Positions 1-13,000 of a stretch of 64,000 nt of DNA are shown here, one piece after another. Made by a program: the position numbers and the translations under genes. Source of the DNA: Glossina fuscipes (taxonomy: Eukaryota; Arthropoda; Insecta; Diptera; Glossinidae); the NCBI RefSeq assembly GCF_014805625.2, contig NW_023998569.1:668424-732423 (forward strand), given 5' to 3'. The first letter of the stretch is position 1, and the number at the start of each line of letters is the position of its first letter. The notes under the pieces are model-generated. The model was not told the DNA's origin, ran no database searches, and saw only the letters and a program-made list of their open reading frames with translations.

Positions 1-631
1 CCACAAAGTGTTCAGTTTTTTGTCTTTGAATAAACTTTTATTCAAATGACGCTCTTCTGGATCATGAAATTTCTGAAATTTGCGGGTATTGCAGTTATTT
101 AAAGCATAGGGAGCAATTTTCGTAACAGACCCGATATGGTTTAAGCTTTTCTTTATCCTCAGTTTCCTCAAAATGCTCTAATAAATCATAAGTGCTCATA
201 ATCCCAATCAATTTACGCCTCAATTCATTTTCTTTGATGCCGTCTTTATCCCTATGCTGGGATGCTAGTTGTTTCCACGCAATCTCTTCTTTGTCATGAA
301 TTTTTAATTCCATATATAAAGATTTTAATTTAGGTTCGGTTAACCGCTGGAAACGAAAATATTCGACTTTGTTATCGTTGTTATAATAAAGCTCATAATA
401 TGAAGAAAATCTTACATTTTGCGCTTTCGTCCATACTAAATTTAATTTGGCCATGCGAAAAGGCCTCTGTAAAGCCCTGAAATCTGCATCGTAAGATTCC
501 GCGATGACTTTAGCAAACTGTGGATCGTTGACTTCGCGTGAATATTTCTTACTTTTCTTATCACTATCAGCATAATGAAGGAAGACCAATGCACCCAGCA
601 AGATCACAAACATATTTAGGTTAAGCATCAT
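1..631 (-). CDS. Receptor-associated protein (RAP/LRPAP1-like), 5' exons, partial
   Basis: RAP is an ER-resident chaperone that escorts LDL-receptor-family proteins and prevents premature ligand binding. Exon 1 is 631..131 and exon 2 is 72..1, continuing outside the window. They are joined across a 58-bp intron with donor CGG|GTCTGT and acceptor TTTCAG, in phase 0. I start at the ATG at 631 because a hydrophobic signal-peptide-like stretch follows at once (MFVILLGALVF); the open frame upstream is probably 5'UTR. Residues 50-160 carry the RAP-domain pattern with KLNLVWTKAQ, LYMELKIHDKEE and LRRKLIGIMS. Exon 2 (FHDPEERHLNKSLF...KLNTLW) looks like the start of the second RAP repeat. The C-terminal ER-retention signal expected for the family is not visible. 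The Drosophila counterpart I recall is CG8507. The gene is divergent from the UBASH3-like gene. Confidence 0.85.
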
Positions 632-909
632 TGCCCGTACGAAACGCAAAACGAATAAAATTACGCGATCAGTTAAATGTTTTGCTAAATTTTTTAAGCA
701 AGAAAAACTAGAAAGTGTATCGATGCAGTATTGCCAGAAAGAAATGTTTGCTTTAAACAAAACAACAAAAGGCAAAAGCTTACAAACTTGTGGGAATGGA
801 TTTGAATTTCTCTTTTTTTTACTACTTTTGGGCAACACCTAACATATAGCGCACAAGACAATTATTTCCTAACAAGTTATCGCTTTTTATCATCCACCCA
901 CTTAGCATT

Positions 910-917
910 TATCGATA
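910..917. promoter_or_regulatory. DRE (DREF-binding) site in a divergent promoter
   Basis: A perfect palindromic TATCGATA lies in the ~420-bp gap between the start codons of the divergent RAP-like gene (ATG 631, minus) and UBASH3-like gene (ATG 1053, plus). In flies this is the DREF element typical of housekeeping promoters. The match is seen directly. That it serves both genes is inference. Confidence 0.6.
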
Positions 918-1052
918 AGCCGTCGTTCTGTACATTTTTAGCCGGCTTTGCATTCTGCTTTGTTAAGTTTAACTTATTTGGAAAATTTAAACATTTATTG
1001 CAAAAAATAATAATAAGTGATATACAGTACATGTAAATAGAAAACTCATACA

Positions 1053-4000
1053 ATGGCTACGCTACCGCCACGCAAAAATCTAACACCAACTCGTATTTCC
1101 AAACAGCATTTAACACCGCTACAAACTTTATTACAAATGGGCTTCCAAAAACATAGGGCGTAAGTTATATCTTAACAATAATACCAAGTGAATTGAATAC
1201 GATTCTTATTTAAATAAAAAAGTAAAGGTCTAATCCATCCTAACTCAACATCCAAAAAAAAGAAAATTCAGAATAATTGGAACGAAATGCCAATTTTCTT
1301 TGTTATTGATTTTTACGTATTCGTCGAGTCTTATTTATCTATAACATTCATCAAGAAATGATAACAACGGCAGCAAAATAAAATTGGGAATTTTTGTTTT
1401 ATTCTTATGAACATTTGTTTTCATTTAATTTCTAAATTGAAAACCGATTATGAAATTTTTGAAATATATTCTTTCCAATGTACATTTGGCACATTTCCGG
1501 ACACATTAAGTTTAGATCCTATATACGACACGTTTGTGTATTAGAATAGACATTACAACTTTGCTCCAAATTCACACCACGACCCAAAGCAAAGGCATTT
1601 AATAAACCCTCGATCTAAACTCCCTTAAACCCTGTAATAACAAGCACATATCGAAGCAACCATGCTGATTATGCAATTCGCTTTGGCCTTTTTTTTCCCT
1701 TATATAAAGATTTACAATATAATTTTTTTGTCAGCAAACTTTAAGCCAAGTTTTTTTAGCTTCTCTGTGGAACAAAGCTACGAATCCGAATTGACCAGCG
1801 TTAATTAGACTGGCCTCCGTGGGATATTTAGCTAGACTACAGTGGCGGCAATGTAGGAACGTAGTAACAAATGGCTTCAAGTCGGGCCGGTTAAACATTC
1901 GAATTAGAGCAGCTATTGTTAAGTGTTGTTTCTAAAAAGTAATTCAAAAGCAAATCAATCATTCCAGTCATTTCAGTATATAAATCCAATTAAACTTTGT
2001 GTCACGTGCACCAACCCACAACGTCATACCATGGGAAAGTTTCTGATTTAAAAATCATATGTTGCAAATTTTCTGTTAAACCACATAATTCAGTAAACCC
2101 TATCATTGTCTGTTAAAAAACCTTCATAATCTATCAGAGTAAAGAAATTCACAAGAAGAAGAAGACAAAGAAGAGTAAACAAGAAAAAAAAAGCATCAAC
2201 ATAGATTTGAAACCTATATTTTTCTATAAAAATCAATGTCCTGATAGAAATTTTTGAGAAAAATTGGCTGAGGTTGTATAATGTTATTGTATTTCACTAT
2301 CTGAATTTCCTGGTCTGCAGACTTGATATCATTTTCGGTTTTGCAAGTATTGTGTCGACTTTTCGTCAAATTTATGCTTCGTACGCTGATATTGAAGTGC
2401 CTTGAGTTCTGAGTTCTAATTGTGATGGGGATAAGGAACTAAACAGCACACACCTAGTATTATAAATGATTCAATGTCGAACTACATGGATCAATGTCCC
2501 CATTTCTTTCATATTACCGCATCCTCGAAGAAGGAAAATAAAATTATACATCTGTTGATTGTTTTTTGTTATCTGTCAAAATACATGGATTTGCAGGGTT
2601 CAATAATGCGAATTCCTCTGCTAAATCGTATTTACATCTAATGACGTCGAAAAATGATTTACTATCCGAACATGGTTGAGATATGTTTTTTTATCATCAT
2701 GATATTCATCAATAAGACTAAAACGGCCATTATTATCTCTAAAACAAAATTTCTAAAGCTAAAGAATTTTAACAGCGTTTAGCATAATATTAGGGATATA
2801 GGGAACTTAAGTGTTTATTTTGTGCGTTAGTAGTTGAGAAGTAGAGAAAAATAAAAACGGGGAAAAATGGGTCATGGGCAACGACTTTGTCTACGCTGAG
2901 CAGCTCCAAGTGCAGCATTAATTTCGCACTACAAAGAAAAGGAGGATTCATTAGATTATCGAGGAAATGTTTGTGTGTAATGTTGTTTTAAGGCATCCAC
3001 GCTAAAAAATTTCATTTGGCATACTATACAAGCGTGTAATTGAAAAAAGCATGTGAAGCAAAAGAACAAAATTATTCATGTGTTGGTAATTTAAGTTAAA
3101 ACTTTCAGATTTTCCTTTAAATTAAAATTAATCGTTTTCTGTTAAAATTCACAATTTTCTGTTAAATGCGAATTTGTTTGACAACACCATTTAATCTATG
3201 CTTTCCTTTCCTTGCCATAAAAATCTTGCGCAAAGATGGTGGTAAAAGACTTACAATATGAGAGACCTGGAAATTTTTATAAGAAATAATAATAAAAACT
3301 TAAAATATGATTGATTCTGTAATGTAAAATTAATGAAAGTGCGTGAGTCAAAATTTTTTGCGCGGAAATGATAGCTTACTTCTTTCCTGACATCGTGGTC
3401 CGCACTGTACAGATAGCAGTCAGAATGTAATCTAAACTTAGTTCAAATTCTTTTTTACTCTAAAAATGTACTATGTAAACTTTTGTGGTACCAGTTGCTG
3501 TATATGGCTGCTAATAGCATTCCGTTATCAACTATTTATATATTAAGTATTCCAAACGTTATATATGCATGTTTGCAAATTTTAGTATTTTATTTAAATT
3601 TTATTACAACAACTTTGTTCTTCAAATAGTAACTTTTTCTGACGCTCATAGAAGCCAACAATAATGCCCAATCCCTATTTAAATAAACGCACTAGCATGC
3701 CATCGAAACATTCCGGCTCTTGTAAGCTGAACATATTAAATTGTAACATGTGAGGTGTTTAAGAGTCTGCCGCCGAATAAACCACCAACAATGTTGGCGT
3801 CTCGTCGAGTAAGTATGGATTAGCAGGAACCAAGGCATTATGCGTATGTGGCAGTGTTTCGGGCCATATAGCTTTTGGGGGTTCAGTTTGTGCAGTGTAG
3901 TATAAGGTCAAACGTGGATGCTGACGTTGACATTGGCCAGTGCATTGATTTTCATAATACGTTCCATGAACTTTTGAAAGGACACGTCGCATTATGATCA

Positions 4001-7000
4001 ATGTAATGCTTGCGACCATGTAGGGTGTAATGTGTTGCTCAACCGCAAGGCAAGGGCAATTCCTCTTCTAATGATTGTTGAGAAGGCATCTTATGCAACT
4101 GACCATTTAATGCGACGACATTATTAGTGATTACGTTGCTGTTGTTATTATTGGCATTGGAAGGTGAATGATTCTGATACAAAGATTGCATGGAAGAGGA
4201 AGAATTCGTTTGAGTAGCGAGATGACTGTATATGAGTGTTTTTATTATTCTTATTTTTAACACCTATAGTACTATTTTTCGGGCCCTATAAAGAACTTTT
4301 TGAAATGACTAATCAATTTTAATGATTGATCTGAATGATCTAAATGATTTGTGCTTTTCTTAAAAATAATATTATTTTCACTAATTTTCCCCTTTATGTA
4401 TGCTACCGGAGCGGAAAATCATTAAATATAGTTTTTAATATTGGGAGCGCATTTTGAAAATAAGGTGCGACTACACGTTATTAAAGCACATTTGATCATA
4501 TTGTGACTATTCTGTCAAAAAAGTGTTGCAATTCCTTTTTTAATATTTAGAATTATTTAGAATAACAATACACATATGTGCCTACATACAATTAATAAAA
4601 TTGTTACTTTTTATTTTAGAGAAAAAGCTTTAGCCTCTACAGGAAATCGTGGTGTACAAATAGCGTCCGATTGGTTATTAGCTCATGTCAACGATAATAC
4701 TCTCGACGAATGTACGCCACGAGAATATATTCTGTATGCTTGTCCAACTGGACCGTTCTTACAACAGCTTGAAGAATTTTGGATAAAATCTCGTATGATG
4801 TGCGGCTGGAATGGCGCTCATAATTACGTACCACATATCACTTTAGTATCATTTTTTAAGGTACCTGTAGCTTATCACTTTATTTATTTATTTTTTGGAA
4901 TTTTGAAAATTTTTAATACATATCCTTTATTTTTATTGTAAGGCACCCGATGAGTGTTCCCTACAGTTATCTAAAGCTTTAAAACAAGTTGTTGATATGA
5001 CTGGCGCTCTATTGGATCGTCCCATCAAATTGGAATTATACGTTAGCCAGAATTTTATGGGTTTCTTTGTCGCCGAAGATGATGCTAACTATTTGAAACG
5101 TCTAGCCTTGCAATACGTAAAAGAAGTGTCCAACTCAAGTACGTCTTTATTTCTATTGTGGTTATATGTTTCATTTGATTGTGCAGATATTTTCTAATGG
5201 ACATTATATTACAACGAAAGACGATAATGGGTGCGTTTTGTTTTACTCTTCTTCTCTATTTCTTCTCGAATTTTTCTTTTCTCTTACGTTGGTATACATA
5301 TACATATGTTTTTCTTTTTTTGGTTTGGTTTTTATATGCATGACTACTAATGTTTTGTAAAAAAAAAGTAATTAGCGATACTTATGAACAACTTGATGCC
5401 ATAGTTGCTTGCTTCCCTTGGTGTGGAGCTGTTTCATCGGGTAATCGTTGTATACCGCGTAGCAGCCGCTGTAAGCTAAACCTTAAACTCTTAATGACTT
5501 TTATTATTTACGCTTTAGATCATCACATATAATTGAGTTTTTTATTTGCTTGAAAGCTGTTTCCTTAATACTTTTTGTAAAATTTTTGCTAAACTTAAAT
5601 AGTTTCTAGTATAATTCATACAGAATAGGAGGGAATAAGAAACACATAAAAAGAGTTATCTCCAGTATACCATAAATTGCTTAAAAAAAATTGAAGTGCT
5701 GTCCGTCAAAATCTCGATCGGTGTAGGACTTAAAAAAAGCATGTAAAACCACTATAGTGATACACAGCCCAATTACAAAGCGGTCTACACCACTTCCACT
5801 TATTGTATTTATTTATATCAAAACGCTTCAAAGTAAGGTTTCATATTCGTGGTCGTAATATAATTTTCATCTTGCCGGTGTACCAAAGATCATGAAAATA
5901 TATCACAAATTGCGGTCGCAATTTGAAACAAAAAATGTGAGTAGAAGAGAGTAGTAAACGGAGGGACAGACGGGCTTAGATCGATTCAGAAAGTGTTCCG
6001 AAATCGGTCGGTTTGCTAAAAGCTGGATTTATCTTACGACTTTGCTGTAGCATATATCCGCGCAAGCTTAACATACCTCTATACCACAAGGCAAGGGTAT
6101 AACGAGAAGGAACCTATATGCGGTGTAACATACGATGTCAGGTGGAACTTGATATTTATGCCCTACACCGCTTGTGGTACAGAGATGTATTAAGTTAGTG
6201 CGGACGTATGTAACACGCAGAAGGTCTTAAGATAGACGCACCTCTTCTTATACCGGTCGATCCATAATCATAATGTGAATTGATCTAACTCTCTTTGTCC
6301 ATCCGCCTGACTGATGCCTGTCCATGTAAATTTGTGTTCTTGCTACTGGTCGTGATTTATGGTATATTTTGATGAAATTTGGTACAGTGTTTTTTTTTAC
6401 CCCAAGGACGAACGGTATTAAAATTGGTTCGGATCGGTCCGCTTTTTAGACCGCTCGCCATACAACGCTATATTCTCAAAAGTCGTTATTTGGAAGCAAT
6501 TTTCAAAATTTCTCCTGAAAAATGGCTAAGTAATAGTATTTCGGCATTCTAAATTGGTATGAAAATTTTGGGCCAGTTGGGGACATTTTTAAACCACCTC
6601 TCATGTAACGAGAACTGAATTTCGTACGATAAAAAGATATAATTTTCAATGCTTTGCGTTGAAATTTGACATAGCGAAATTAGCTACACCAAATTTGGAC
6701 CATCTCAGCCTTTTTTTCGATCCTGGCCTGATAAGAATTTTCACAAAAATTGATCCTTTGACCCATAATATGATAGCGACTTCATACAAAAAATTTGAAC
6801 CATCTACGACTATTTTTGATTCTACCCTATATAAGGATTAAACTTGCACTAATATGGTTGCGTTTTGGGCTCTTTTCCCCACAAATACGCGCATGAAAAA
6901 TATGCCTTTTTATAGAAACATATAATCAATATAATTTCTATGTTCTATAAGAAAAATAAGCCTTGCCCGACTATAATGTTCTTACTAGTTTTTTCCTGTA

Positions 7001-10000
7001 TATATCGAGTACCGCATCTATTCCGGCTTCGCTTGGCGATCAAAGTGGGGTCACACACTAACGATTTCTATTAACATCAGTGTAGATTCTCCTATATATG
7101 TCAAGTGCGGGTTTCCGTCTTAATTCTTCTTCCTTCTATTTTTCCTTATTTTCTCGTAGTTTCAAGTTGGTTTCAGGAGTTTAACTTGTTGGATTGTTAT
7201 TTCATCTGGTGTTAAATGTTGCTCACATGGGACTTACGTTAAATCTTGTGCTCCCTTTTTTTTACAAGTGTTAATACCTGGAGTATCTGGAATTTTGATG
7301 TGATAAGTATAAATTAGTCTCCCATACCGACTCCATTGGTACTAACTCGATTGTCAGTTCGTGTTTGTTGTGGAATATTCATTTTTATGAGGAAACCAAC
7401 AAATAGTACTTTTTTCTCCTCTTTTCGCTCTCTTCCTTTCCCTTCTTTAACTTTGTACCTTTGGGTTCACGTTGTATGCAAAGTAGAAAAATTTATCGCG
7501 ACCGAAATTTCACTGTGTTCTCTGCCGAAGGTAGAGATTATAGTTTTTTTTTATGTAGTCCTTTACCTACATGCAATAGTAAGATTTATTTTTTTCGTTT
7601 TTATACATAACTATAACAATTAAAATGTAGCTCTCGCAGCTTTAAGTGACCATCCTTCAAGCGATGGTTGTTCAACTTGCTATCAAACACTTTGATTGGA
7701 TAAATATTTGAAGTTGAGTGCTTGTGGGGACCGTTTCTATAGGTCATGTCTGTTAACACGAAGGATAGATGTCCAGTTTGTGAATATGAATTGATTACGT
7801 CAAGTCTAGCCGATACTAATGTAAAGGAAGTTTTCATTTTAGATACTTTAAAATCTAGCAGCGCTGCTAGTTAATTAAATCCTGTCTGACTGGAAATTGA
7901 AGTTTAGGGAGATAGTTCAGGTCTAATTCAGGAAGTCATTTATTTATAGTGTTGAAGCTTTAACAAAGCAGACCTTGGGAAACGATCTAGATCTATCATG
8001 TTAGCACATACGCAGTCTCTTTGAAAGCAAACGATGGGTTTTGGCATTATCGGCGTTCTGTTGAGCGAATTGTTCGGTGCGATTTTAGCTTCCTCCTCCG
8101 TAAACAATTTACCGATTCTCGTATAGACCTGGTTGTAAGAGAACAAATTGGAAACTGGAAACAAAAACGAATGAGAAATTCGATGGTTTATTTGATGCAA
8201 TTTATGGATTAACTGAAACAACCAATACCTAAAACACATTTGGTGGAAAGAAGAGAAAAAAAATCTATTGCCAGAAATTGAACAGGAAATATTAAATTTT
8301 TTTGTTGTTTGTGGAATTATTTGTTAATTTCAGATCCAGTTTTCCTAAATACTTATCCGAATTATTAGTTGACGAAGATGCAGAGGAAACAGAGTTTTAT
8401 CATGTGGTAAAAATATTGGAATTGTCGTTAGACAGGTCATATATATCAAAGTTGTTCGGCGGAGCGTATTATTTTCTGTTTGGCTGCGGCACACCTAATA
8501 CGTGCAAGTTGAACTGTGTAATAAAGCAGAAAACGTGCACCGAGAAGAAGTTCACGCGAAGAGATTCCCAGCAATTAGATTACGGAGATGGATTTACTAA
8601 ATGCGCGTGGAGATGCCTGGTTAATCCACTGTACCTTTTTACAAACGAAATTCGAAAAAACAAGGTGTCCCACAAGATTATAAATAATTCTAAAGCATGT
8701 ACAACAAAGCGTCTACAAGCCTGTTGGTGCAATGCCAAGCATGTGCATGTTAAATTCCTTTTGCCCATTTTCCAAAAATCAAGATATTCGTCTTTTCGCT
8801 GAAGTAAACTTATCCGATGGAAAGGTAAGCGCGCGCTTGGATTCAAATGCTTCTACTACCTGTATAGGATGTGGTTTCCCCAAAAAATTCATTGATTCTG
8901 CAAAACTCTATAAAAAAATTAAATCCTTTGTGAAAACTAGTGATAGGAAAGCTCAGGCCATTAAAGGTTTTGTAAAGACCGTCATCTCTTTTAGAGGGAT
9001 GGAAACGCACATTCAGATATTCATTATTTCGTCGCTGTCTCGTCCTTTGTCTTTGGGTTGAGATTTTTTGAAATCATTTAACTTGTTACATGGTTGGTTT
9101 ATTTTTGAATTGAATTTTTTGAATGAAAGTCAAAAACTAGGATTACATATGGTAATTGATAAATTTCCTTCTCTATGGGAAAGATGGGCTGGGTAAAACC
9201 AATGTGCGCTCTCATGTTATCGAAGTTGTTTCGGCGAAACCTAAAAAACAAAGTCACTATACAGTCTTGCCAATTGTAGAAAAATCTGTCATTACCAAAG
9301 ACGTTTACCCAATATCTCAAAGATGCATTGTAGCAGTTTCCTTCACACAAAGGTTCACCGCGTTTACTATACCCTTTATGTCAATTTAAAGTCATGTCGT
9401 TTGGCTTATGTAACGCACCACAAACTATACCCAAGCCAATGGACAAAATGATTCCTGCGAATTTGCTTAATGAAGTATTTATTTACCTCGATGATATTCT
9501 TCTCAAATCAGATTGTTTAGTCCGTCACTTAAAAGTACTTTTAACTATTGCTTCATGCTTACATTATTCTGGGTTGACGTTCAATGTAGCAAAAAGTAAA
9601 TTTTATAGGAAGGAAGTTAGGTATTTGGGTTACATAATTCGTAACGATTTTATACGGGCAAAGCTAGATAAGATTTCTGCTATAAATGATTTCCTGCCCC
9701 GAAAATGGTCAAGAAGGCTGGACGGTTTTTGGGTCTGACGGGTTGGTATAGCAAGTTCATTAATAAATGTGTAACTTTAGCTACCCTATCAACTGAGTTA
9801 TTAGAAAGTACACGCGAATTCATATTGGGCAGCGAAGCTCAAAAAACATTTGAGGAGTTATCTGATACAGGCACCGGCACTTCAAAACTCAGATTTTTTA
9901 AAAGAATTCTTCATCCACCGCGATGCAAACAAAACCGGGGTATATGGTATCAGTACAAAAAAATCGAGAAGAAAATGAAATGGCGATTGCTTTCATATCA

Positions 10001-13000
10001 AAGATATTAAATAAAGCTCAACGCAATTATTCAATAACTGAACTGGAATGCATTGCAATTATTGTATTGTATCAAAAGATTTAGACCTTACATGGACGAC
10101 CTTAAATTTGCTTTAATTTCGGACCATGCTTGCTTAAAATGGGTCATATCCCAGTAAGATCTCTCGTCGAGGTTAACACGTTGGTTTTCAAAACTGGGAC
10201 AAGGATTTATAAGGATTTAACTTCAAAACACTACATCGCACTCAGAACGTCGCACCTGACGCGCTATCACATCTGCATGAAAAAAAGCCACTTATATCTT
10301 TTGAAGATACTGGTGTAAAATTCGCTTTTGTAAGATGCAGTCCCTATCACTGGATCGTGCATATTTTGTTCAAGAAAAGTACACTTCAAGGTTCTTTCAT
10401 TTACAATTATATTTCTTTAAATGTAAGATTATTTATAATTTATTNNNNNNNNNNTACCATCATATTACTAGTACCTAATTTTATAGTTTTATTTTTAATT
10501 CATTAACCTGCTTTTCTGGTACTCGTTCTCCTCGGCCGGCAGCTGCATGCTGCGAATGTGCGTTTAGTTTTTCCGTCTTTAGGGATTTTATTACTTAGCT
10601 GGAATAAACAGGATTCGGGATTTCCGTAACAAAAAATGTTTTTGAGTTAGCTAGTAATAGCCTGGCGGATGATTACGACAATTTCACAGACTCCGAATCA
10701 TCAGATGAATATTTGGTCCTTACTAACATTGTGAAGTATAATTTTTCGAAATTTCGGAATATTAAAGTCATTGACGGGTTCGTTTATAGAAGAATGAAGT
10801 ATGCAAATTTGGAACATTTACATGATGATTTCTGGTTACCAAAAGGATTAATTACGGAAGTATTAGCTTAGCGTCACGATGATCAATTATCGTCGCATGC
10901 TGGCATCTATATTTACCGTATTAACTCATTCGAAATTTACAAGCCTACAAATATACACCCAAATATTGTTTTCAGACCTCCTACGGGTAAACCTATACCG
11001 TCACAGCGTGTGTTTTTAAAAAAATATATTTCGACTTTTTAGAACCTTATCCACGGTCACATTTTTGAGCATTGTTTTAGGTCACCTTTTTTGAAAGCTG
11101 TGAAAAAATCGACTACGGGGGTGGTTTATCACCTCTTCCATATTATTGTGTGCTTGAATGGGTATTGTCAGATGACGGTGTTCACTTCAAATGTAGACAG
11201 CTTAATCACAAGTTAAGCATCACGTTAAACATTTGGCAACAGCAAGTTATTTTCCATAGACAAACGCTTGCAAAAGGGTGAAAAGGTCCATTATTGTACC
11301 CATACGAGCTTATGTTAACCTGAGCCAAAGAATTTGGGACAAATTTTTAAGTAGCATAAATTGGACATTACGTTCTGGTGTTCACTCAGCTATCGTTGTA
11401 TCGCCTATTATTTAGCTTTTGGCCAACAAATGATTACGAATGGGCAGACGTAGAAGTTAATCAGACAATTACGCTCATTAGGGGACAGGCTTATAAATTT
11501 CGATTATGACGATATTTTGGAAAATGTTCGTAAACAAGCAACGTATTTGGTAGAGAAACAATTCAATAAAAATGAACAAACTAAAACCTCAGAGCACGAG
11601 GTATCTAACTTAAGGAAGCTCGTGGAGACTTCCGGCATTCAGATTTTGAGAAAAATTATAATGCTAAACTAGGACCTTTCTAAAGTCTCGTATTCGGAAG
11701 AAAATAGGGAAATGTTATTACGAATGAGAAGATGTGAAAGGGCATTTGATCGGAACCTACATCGCCAACGGCATTAAATGGTGGTATGAAGTTTTCACCG
11801 TCTTTTGTTGGCTACGGCCCCTAAAACCTGATCTTGGCGGGGGGAAACTTTATTTTATTTTATTTTATTTTATCAATTTATCGTAGAGAAAGAAACAATA
11901 TCATTTTTTGGAAGGGTGTTAAGATTTCTAAGAGAAAGGTTGTAGGGAGAAAAAATAAAAATAACGAGGGAATAAAAAGAGAAAATTACTGAAAGACATT
12001 CGAAAATAGTAAAAAGGAAAGTTTGTTTTGAAAAGCAAAATTATCGCGACATTTTTTAAAACAAAGACTAATGAGATAACATTTTTTAAGCAAAAGGTGC
12101 GTGAGTTTTTCGTACTGAAAAATAATTACGTTACGTAATTTTTGGTGTTAAAGCTATGAAGCGTGTAAAAAATGTAATAAAAATCGTGACAATTATGAAT
12201 TCCTTGACTTAATCGACGTATGGAGTGCTTAAAGATATCAAATAATATTTGCATATGCAAATTATAAAAATAATCAAGAAAACTGGGTAGGATTTCCTCA
12301 ATTTTACATCAAAATCACCTGGAAGATTAGATTTGAAATCGGAGAAAAATTATCTTTTAGCAACAAGTCTGTTTTGGTCAACCAAAATGTCCGACATGGG
12401 AAGCTTATTGCTTGCATGGGATCGCTGCCAGCGTATCCATTTAAACTTTTCTATCTTACTCTACCTGTATCTTTAACTACCTTGAGCACGCATTGAATTT
12501 AACATCGTAGTGCACGTTTAGCTAAGAGTAGCAGAATGTCGAACCAACCTTTGGCCGAAAAGCGAAGACGGAATAGATGCGTACGCTACTCGATATATAT
12601 ACGAACAAAATATAATGTTACGCCCGACGTTGTATGTTACAATTATTTTACCCGTTTAGGCCTTAGAATGTTTTCATTTCCGCATTGTATATTTAATTGC
12701 CAAGATATATATCACTCAAAACATCCATCGCATCATGCGTACATATCCCAAATCAAGCTTTTATACCATTTGGCGGGTTTTTGTAGGTATATAATCCCAA
12801 GTAACTAAAACCTACTAAAATCTACGGTAGCGCAATAAAGTCTGCTTACAGTACCGAAAATTAACGCGTTTCTCTTATTAAAGGCTGGATTTATGGCTTG
12901 AGAGTCAAAAAATATAAGAAACAAAAACTTGTATTAAATTATATTTCAAGATTTTTTTGACTTAAAATAAAATTATAACCAAAAAATGTAATATAATATA

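Noticed and set aside
95..838. Single 247-residue protein starting at 838
   Set aside because: The first codon at 838 is GTG, the first 69 residues have no RAP similarity, and the true start is the ATG at 631 before a signal peptide. The last residues run into the intron.
7601..7837. 78-residue minus-strand protein
   Set aside because: The plus strand here reads as the start of a Gypsy gag ([16 protein letters not shown]), so the minus frame is a shadow.
8302..8802. A 166-residue host gene with many cysteines
   Set aside because: It contains gag-like and knuckle-like fragments continuous with the Gypsy protease and RT blocks downstream.
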